Shown piece after piece: positions 58,096-64,000 of a stretch of 64,000 bases of DNA (positions are counted from its first letter, which is position 1; every line of letters begins with the position of its first letter). The notes beneath the pieces were generated by a model that had not been told where the DNA came from, ran no database searches, and saw only the letters and a program-made list of their open reading frames with translations. This DNA is from Cristatella mucedo (taxonomy: Eukaryota > Bryozoa > Phylactolaemata > Cristatellidae): the NCBI GenBank assembly GCA_009760855.2, contig WPIO01000034.1, positions 1,441,001 through 1,505,000 on the forward strand, read 5' to 3'. Made by a program: the position numbers and the translations under genes.

Positions 58096-58438
58096 ATTGC
58101 ATAGTTCGGTAGAGGTCATAGTTTGTAATCCAGGTTCTGCTGTACAGCTCATAGTCCGTAATTCCGGTACATTACAACGAGCAAACAACATGCAATCAAT
58201 AAACGAAAGATGAAATGCCCACATAAATTATGCTTATTGTCTTATATGCTGTAAATAAGCACTCAAGCGGAGAACAAATCTAAACTAATATTTTTAATTT
58301 CAGTGTGTTCATACTAGCGATATTCATTACAGCGAAAGTCCCACTTGGAAAAAATTGCAAAACAAATCAAGGAATCCAAACAACTATTCTTATAAGCAGA
58401 ATATTCCTACAACCGATAGTCATATACTGAGTCGACTG

Positions 58439-58626
<188 letters not shown>

Positions 58627-58638
58627 TATATTTATATT

Positions 58639-58787
58639 TAATTCATCTGGATAGCACCATAAGAGCACTTAATCTCGATTCATGCGCTTCACATATGCCG
58701 CTGGGCTCGAGCCCACGTGCCAACTGAATTTACCTTGACCTTGGTCATTAAAGGCGTACACCTTAACCCCAGGGCCAAACCAGTGCG
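58639..58787 (-). mobile_element. SINE-B copy
   Basis: The complement shows the head GGCCCTGGGGTTAAGGTGTA, a B-box region GTGGGCTCGAGCCC after a short insertion, and a tail matching AATCGAGATTAAGTGCTCTT. Confidence 0.8.
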
Positions 58788-59450
58788 GGTATGAAGTAGC
58801 TGAGCCCTGGTATGCTTCGTAGGTTAGAGAAAAATCTTTTAGTTCGTCTCGTCTGAGCAACCCGGAGCCGCCCAAACCCCTTTGCCGGACACGTGCTAGA
58901 CGTTTGTGGCATTTAAGACTAACCTAATGACCGAATTTAGTCCCAACTGCGAGGGCAGCACGTCTTTATTGAATAAACTGCCAACACTGAGTGACAGCAG
59001 CCGAGCCTAGAGACGCCCAGCAGACGGAGCAAGAGCTGTAGCTTGCGATTTCGGTAAGTAGCACCAGTCCTGGACAGAGATTGGGCTGGCCGTGGAAGCA
59101 GTCTTACGAGTAAAACAACGGTCGACGTCTGTCGAAGGCGATTCCTAGAGCCTCTGAGGAATGTCATCCCATGGTATCGCCAGTTTTTAATTGAACATTT
59201 AAGCCGTTAGGCAGCTGCCAATAAAACCTCTAAACCTACTGACGAATGTCATGCTATGGCGTCAACGTGTAAAAGCTCAAAGTCAATGACTTCAGCCGTC
59301 CGTTTAGGCTGTTTCGTATTTAGCATCGAACGATTGAATGATAGGATCTCAGTTGATGGCTCGGTTATGCGAGCGTGTCGTGTCGTGTTTGACGCAAAAG
59401 TCATTAGCAATCGACGCCTCAAGTTTTTACTGGCTTCTCAAGAGCTGCAG

Positions 59451-59665
59451 CATAATAATAATAATAATAATGCACTTGATAAAGCGCCCTCAGAGAACTC
59501 AATCTCTCTCTAGGCGCTTTACATTTGTTATGAAGGTGAAAATAGACAGATTTGACTGTGGAGCTGATATGGTCGTCGAACGAGAGGTCACTTTGGAATA
59601 TGATACCTGGATTTCAAGCTGATTCAACAGGAGATATGCTGACAGAGCCAACTTTGAGCATAGAC
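59451..59665 (-). mobile_element. LINE-A copy with a large internal deletion
   Basis: The complete complementary tail (TAAAGCGCCCTCAGAGAAC, TCTAGGCGCTTTACATTTG) is joined near 59540 directly to the coding block GACTGTGGAGCTGATATGGT. The 3' UTR and last coding part have been lost. It is 5' truncated just after the E-S-A block. Confidence 0.75.
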
Positions 59666-59867
59666 GGAGGGCAGACAGAAACAAAGACCAGGCAAACTTG
59701 GGAAACCTACCTGTTGATGATCTGGGATTGCTGATTGCCCGTATTTCATACGATACACGGGCTCAGCGGCGCGGTCTGAGCTTCGCTGGAGCTTAGCGGC
59801 ATTAATTAAGCTGAGGTAGAGTCTTATCGGAGAGACATATGATTGCTCCCAATGTTTTGAAAAGGAT

Positions 59868-59985
59868 GCCCAGTGGTCAAGGTGCTCGCCCCGACCAAGG
59901 TCTGGCTGAGGTCGTGGACTCGAACCCTGTGGCATATGTTAAGCGCCTGAATAGAGATTAAGCTCTCATGCACTATACCGATGAG
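59868..59985 (+). mobile_element. SINE-B copy
   Basis: Head GCCCAGTGGTCAAGGTGCTC, B-box region GTGGACTCGAACCC, junction GGCATATGTTAAGCGCCTGA, tail GAGATTAAGCTCTCATGCAC. Confidence 0.82.
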
Positions 59986-60032
59986 TCAAAGTTTTGTATA
60001 TTTATTATGTTGCGATTGATGTTACGTCGACC

Positions 60033-60283
60033 GACTATAGCATATCATTTTCAGCGGTCCTGAGCTGCTACTTCCATGCTACTCACTACCTCAACTGCTC
60101 TCCTGACTCTGCTATGCTTCCCACTTTCTCTTTGTTGCGTGAGACGAAGTCTGTTGGCTACCAAATGCGTACCAAAAGCCGCTTAGGCTGTGAGTGTGCT
60201 ATACAAAACTCTCCTGCGTAACACCCACATGGTCTTTATGACTTTGTGAAGTTACAGACGGAGATACATTACATTACATTACT
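60033..60283 (+). mobile_element. LINE-B 3' end fragment
   Basis: A short copy of the LINE-B end: TTTTCAGCGGTCCTGAGCTG, ACGAAGTCTGTTGGCTACC, GTTACAGACGGAGATAC, then (ATTAC)n. Very close to the 57.9-58.1 kb copy. Confidence 0.85.
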
Positions 60284-60289
60284 GTTCAC

Positions 60290-61200
60290 ATTCCCTTAGC
60301 CACGCGAAAGATTGTGGCTTCAGTGCAGGATTCTAATGAGTTCTGGCCAAACTGCTGACTAGCCATGCCAACTCGTGCGTGCTATGAGTAATTATGCAAA
60401 ATTTATAACAAGAAGCATCGCCAAAAAGTGAAGAGAGGAGGCGTAATATGATTGAAGCTGACAAGCATTTTACTTCAGGTCGAACCTCGAGGGAAAGTAT
60501 TCTATGTAGTGACGCAAGTTTTCAGGTTTTCAGTTCGTCCCATTCTGCTTCTATCTTTGTTCTGTGTCTAAGTCTGCAAGAACCCAGTCCGGATGGCTGG
60601 AAATTGTTCTGCTGCCACTCTAAACCTCGTCAAATTTCACGTATGCTGAATTATCAATAACGTATATTTGGTGCACTAAGAAATTATAGTGAGTACAACC
60701 AAAGGAGAAGAATACTTAAAAGCGAATGACTCTTGATGAACAAGAGCGTCATCTGAGCACATGTACCGTCGTTCCACGGAATTTGTGGACGGAAGCTCCA
60801 CAGCAGTTTGAATTGTGTGGAGCATTAGCATTAGTTGCCAAGATCGCTAGAGCAAAGAAAGAGTAAGTTTTTCCAACGTCAGCCTTTAAGCAGCATTGCA
60901 ACATGGGTGCTGCTGGTCGTATGACACAATTGAAGCTACTTTCACTTTGCTAACGTAAAGGAGAGAATCTGAAGCGGCCGCATACGGCAGTAAGATGTGT
61001 TGTCTGCCATGGAATTGAATCCTAAATTTCATTCTAACCTTCAACAAAATTCCGGGAATGTTGTCCGCTGTGATACAATGTCTAAAAAACGTTGTATCAC
61101 TAAGGTCTTCTTAGTCAACCATCTTTCGCATGATGCCAAGGTGATCAGCTACTGTGGGAATAATCACTGAATTTGATTCAAGGTATTTAAGTTTATAATA
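60290..61200. other. Non-coding DNA with nothing recognised
   Basis: A W-N-D-G tetrapeptide near 60.76 kb on the minus strand was examined as a CH exon and rejected. No repeat family seen. Confidence 0.4.
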
Positions 61201-61212
61201 AATACCATATTA

Positions 61213-61577
61213 TACCGTATATAAGCCAAATGTTTTCCAAAATGTGCGGTCAGATAATGGAAACAAGGCTTAAACATGAAAGCTTACTTTTTTGCTTTAA
61301 TATATATTGCGAAAAACAATGCACCTGCTTAAAAATGCCACCAAAAGATTTAACTGGTCGCCAAAATGTGTTCAATAGGCTTGTTTATGGAGAGGGCATC
61401 GTAGCAATTCCTGATGAAAAGGAAAAAACTGGTAGCAACATGAGCGATTCTTGTGAGTCTTGATATTTTGAAGTTCATAATTTAATTAAATAAAGTAATT
61501 TAAAAAAAAACTAGTTCACAAATTGCGTGTCTTATAATTGGGGGGCTGTGGGAGGCTTGTAACCGGTAAAATACGGC
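61213..61577. mobile_element. Possible short DNA transposon (MITE-like)
   Basis: The left end TACCGTATATAAGCC and the complement of the right end (TGCCGTATTTTACCGG) share about 7 of 8 terminal bases. The right half has GTGTCTTATAATTGGGGGG, a composition typical of pogo/mariner-type ends. A 77-codon ORF inside (61230-61463) is unrecognised. Confidence 0.3.
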
Positions 61578-61599
61578 ACGTTTCATGAAAGCCAATGTT

Positions 61600-62330
61600 T
61601 AATCCGGTAAAGTGAGTTTGTCACAGCCGGCTTGGATCAAAGCATGACAGAAAGTCGTGCCATTGGCTGTTCGCATTAACCGCGTTCTGGAAAACTTGCC
61701 CAGTGTGTTTTAACTACTCCAAGACTCTCTACCAAGCTCGCGTGGAATGTACAGTTCGGTCTGTGACTGTGCTATCTGAGCCACGGGTTCTGACAAATGC
61801 AAAGCCAGAGGGGGACGCATTCAGATGTGATTGACGAAACGCGGCGCACGCAAAAACCTGCATCCACATGTTAACGCTTCTTGCTACGGTTACAGCAGCG
61901 AGTTTCAAGCATGGAACCAATAGGGTCTGACTCCGAGCTCAGCCTCTCTATATTAAGCCGCGCCTTGCGGCAGTTTCACTCCGAACAGCCTAATTTGCTT
62001 GCTTCCGGTCTGGCGTAAATTAGCATTCACCGTGCGGTCTGCGGCAACTGACTAACATGCATAGATGGGCGGGCATGCAAATGCAGAGGGCAAGAGGAAC
62101 GACTAGCAATTAACTATCAAAGCAAACTCCAACGACTGCCCGAGCAGAAGTCTGCTACGGCGAATAGATGGCGAGCACGCTTTCCGGCATAACTTAGCAT
62201 GACTGCAACTAACCCGCAAGAAAAAAAAAGTGGATGGAGCGTAAATTATACAGGAAGCGGTTTCCCAATATTTTGAACTGCGGTTTTTGGTATCGTACGT
62301 GACTTTGCTAAACTTCAGGATTTTTTGTTT
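61600..62330. other. Non-coding DNA with nothing recognised
   Basis: No exon or repeat family identified before the LINE-A copy at 62337. Confidence 0.4.
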
Positions 62331-62336
62331 AGGCAG

Positions 62337-63086
62337 GAGTACGGCATCTAAATTGGTCCATACATTTGTGACATCCCGTGTCAATTCCAATAACTCACTG
62401 CTCGCTTGTCTACCGGCCTGTGCAATCAGGCGCTTACAGCTGGTGCAAAACTCGGCAGCTAGGCTTGTCTGTAGTAAGTGTCACAACGGCCACATCACAC
62501 AACTTCTAGCTAACTTGCACGGGCTCCCAGTCAAGCACTCATCGACTTCAAGGTTCTGTTACTCACTTTTAGATCCCTCATTCCCTCCGGCATATTTATC
62601 AGATCTACTGCTCCACCAGGCCAAGCATTGTGCCACCCGCTTTTTGGAATCTAATCACTTACCTATACCTCGTACTAACCTCAAATCTTATGGAGGCTAT
62701 GCCTTTAGTTCGTATGCTCGCAAAGCCTGTAACTTACTTCCGACTGGCGTCACGATATCCCGCCACCGACTTGAACGACATTTAAAAATCAACTAAAAAC
62801 GCATTTACTTATCGCAGCATTTACTGGGTCCATGCGACTCGTCCTTTGCATGCGTATGCGTGCTGATAGTGTGCATATTACCAGTTACAATATTAGCATT
62901 GACCCTGTGCATGTTACCTCTAACCATGTTTAGCTTCATGTTATTGAGCGTACCACCACTAACCGTTCGATTAGGCCCACCTTGCAGCAAATTTACAGGG
63001 CCTAGAAAGAGATTAAGTTATCTGAGAGAGCTTTAAAAAAGGTATTCTTTTTATCATTATCATTATTATTGTTATTATTATTATTC
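62337..63086 (+). mobile_element. LINE-A copy, 3' part
   Basis: It starts at the K-L-V-H-T-F-V-T-S-R block and passes N-S-A-A-R-L-V-C. After small frameshifts it reads L-H-Q-A-K-H-C-A-T-R-F-L-E-S-N, then 3' UTR. The tail GGGCCTAGAAAGAGATTAAG and AGCTTTAAAAAAGG precede an (ATT)n end. 5' truncated and more diverged than the 50-kb copy. Confidence 0.83.
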
Positions 63087-63599
63087 GCTTAGTACAGGTA
63101 ATTTGAGCTGTAAACAATACCAAACCCCACTCGTAAAAAGAGACTAAAGGCTTAAATCCGTAAAGGAATAAAAGAGCAGGAATGGATATATCGTGCGGAA
63201 GAGTCAATAGGGCGTCACTGCCTTGCATGTTACAGATATTAATTATGATGCTAAAAGCCATGATTATGCTGCTGAGCACGCCTTGAACTGGAAATGATCT
63301 ATCCAGTCGTAGGGCATTGCTCGATGGAATGCAAGACGGTCGCATTACTTAGAAAAGTAGCACCGTATGCACGAGTCAGTTGCATGGGGTTGCCTCTATC
63401 ATTTGAGAATAAGAAAAAAGAGTCAGATATCTCAGATTTGTAGGGAATTGGCCCAGGGTTTCTTACATGTGCAATTTCTTCTTTCCGAAGTATCGAAGTA
63501 GCCAGAGGCGCTGCTAAGAAGCCCGACTCAACGGTGGCCACTCGGCCAACATTCCTACATTACGAATCACGACGATCATTTGAGCTAGGCTAGCGCTTT

Positions 63600-64000
63600 C
63601 GGACCGCTACTGAGGCCGAGTCGAGTTCAGCCATTTGGTAGAAGGATCGATGAGACGAAGTATCAATCGGCGGTCGGGGCATCCCGCACCCTTGTCGGAC
63701 CGAAAGTTGACAGGCTAACGAGCGTCATTGTAGTCTCGCCGTCCGAACCGTCCTCTTGCGTCAGGCCACTAGCCCATCTAAATATTGGCTGATGCATTGA
63801 CGCTGTATAGCACTAGCGCCGCCGCTCCGGCATTCTACAGTGTCGCTCGTCCTCATGCGGTCACGCGCTCATCGACGGTGACGTCGACGAGCGCATTCTA
63901 TCGCGGCTTTTTTCTTGTACTGCAGTGCACGCCTACCGTGTTCGCTCGCTCGCTCGCGGCTGAGCTCTGCTCCGCTGCTCTACTCGATTCTTATGCCTAC
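63600..64000. promoter_or_regulatory. CpG-rich block at the right edge, possible promoter region
   Basis: Base composition changes sharply to GC- and CpG-rich, with repeated TCGCTCGC. A near-perfect hairpin, CGCTCATCGACG-GTGA-CGTCGACGAGCG (63868-63895), contains a TGACGTC CRE-like core. A promoter or first exon for this or a neighbouring gene is possible, but no start codon or splice site was tied to it. Confidence 0.3.

Noticed and set aside
60740-60830. Candidate CH exon reading L-L-W-S-F-R-P-Q-I-P-W-N-D-G on the minus strand
   Set aside because: The spacing between L-L-x-W and W-N-D-G is about half that of real CH domains, there is a stop close upstream, and no GT donor in the phase required by the 52373 exon.

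Overview
This is a window of animal nuclear DNA. It has GT-AG introns of up to about 11 kb, dense non-LTR retrotransposons and tRNA-derived SINEs, degenerate DNA transposons, and long CA, TA and GA microsatellites. The only host gene I can support is one large spliced gene on the minus strand, of the filamin superfamily. Its domain order (at least two consecutive CH2-type calponin-homology domains, then filamin Ig repeats) fits the jitterbug (three-CH filamin) branch better than classical two-CH filamin. A SPIN-like hAT element, the CR1/L2-type LINEs and the SINE types suggest a bilaterian invertebrate. A spiralian such as a flatworm or mollusc is possible, but I cannot name the species.

The gene is read from high to low coordinates. 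A 66-nt exon (52308-52373) and the next exon (49677-49894) make the second half of a CH2-type domain. A doubtful exon (47646-47743) and a clearer one (47205-47428) make a divergent following CH domain. A linker exon lies at about 39015-39210 in a GC-rich block. Eight more exons (34625-34861, 23355-23510, 13955-14038, 13615-13752, 3125-3298, 2355-2453, 1993-2166, 526-1322) encode four filamin repeats and a Q/P/A-rich C-terminal tail. From the linker exon to the stop, every junction joins in frame, with phase-1 introns throughout, giving about 684 residues. The first CH domain and the start codon were not found. They lie either in the unexplained 52.4-64 kb or beyond the right edge.

The introns hold two LINE families. 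LINE-A has a 3' end of the form AAGCGCCTAGAAAGAGATT followed by (ATT)n. LINE-B has a (TTACA)n-type 3' end. One LINE-B copy carries a textbook 5' inversion. There are two tRNA-headed SINE families; SINE-B shares its 3' tail with LINE-A. There is a 187-bp SPIN-like hAT MITE with a perfect 8-bp target duplication, a dead Tc1, a pogo-type deletion derivative, and a 10-bp CGAGCAGCAG minisatellite beside the linker exon.

Layout: 0-3.3 kb, 3' exons. 3.3-13.6 kb, intron with LINE-A and LINE-B. 13.6-14.0 kb, two exons. 14-23.3 kb, intron with SINEs and the inverted LINE-B. 23.4 kb, exon. 23.5-34.6 kb, intron with pogo, Tc1, SPIN and many SINEs. 34.6-34.9 kb, exon. 35-39 kb, SINEs, a GA tract and the minisatellite. 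39 kb, linker exon. 39.2-47 kb, SINEs and AT-rich DNA. 47-52.4 kb, CH exons and a LINE-A copy. 52.4-64 kb, repeats, with a CpG-rich block at the extreme right.
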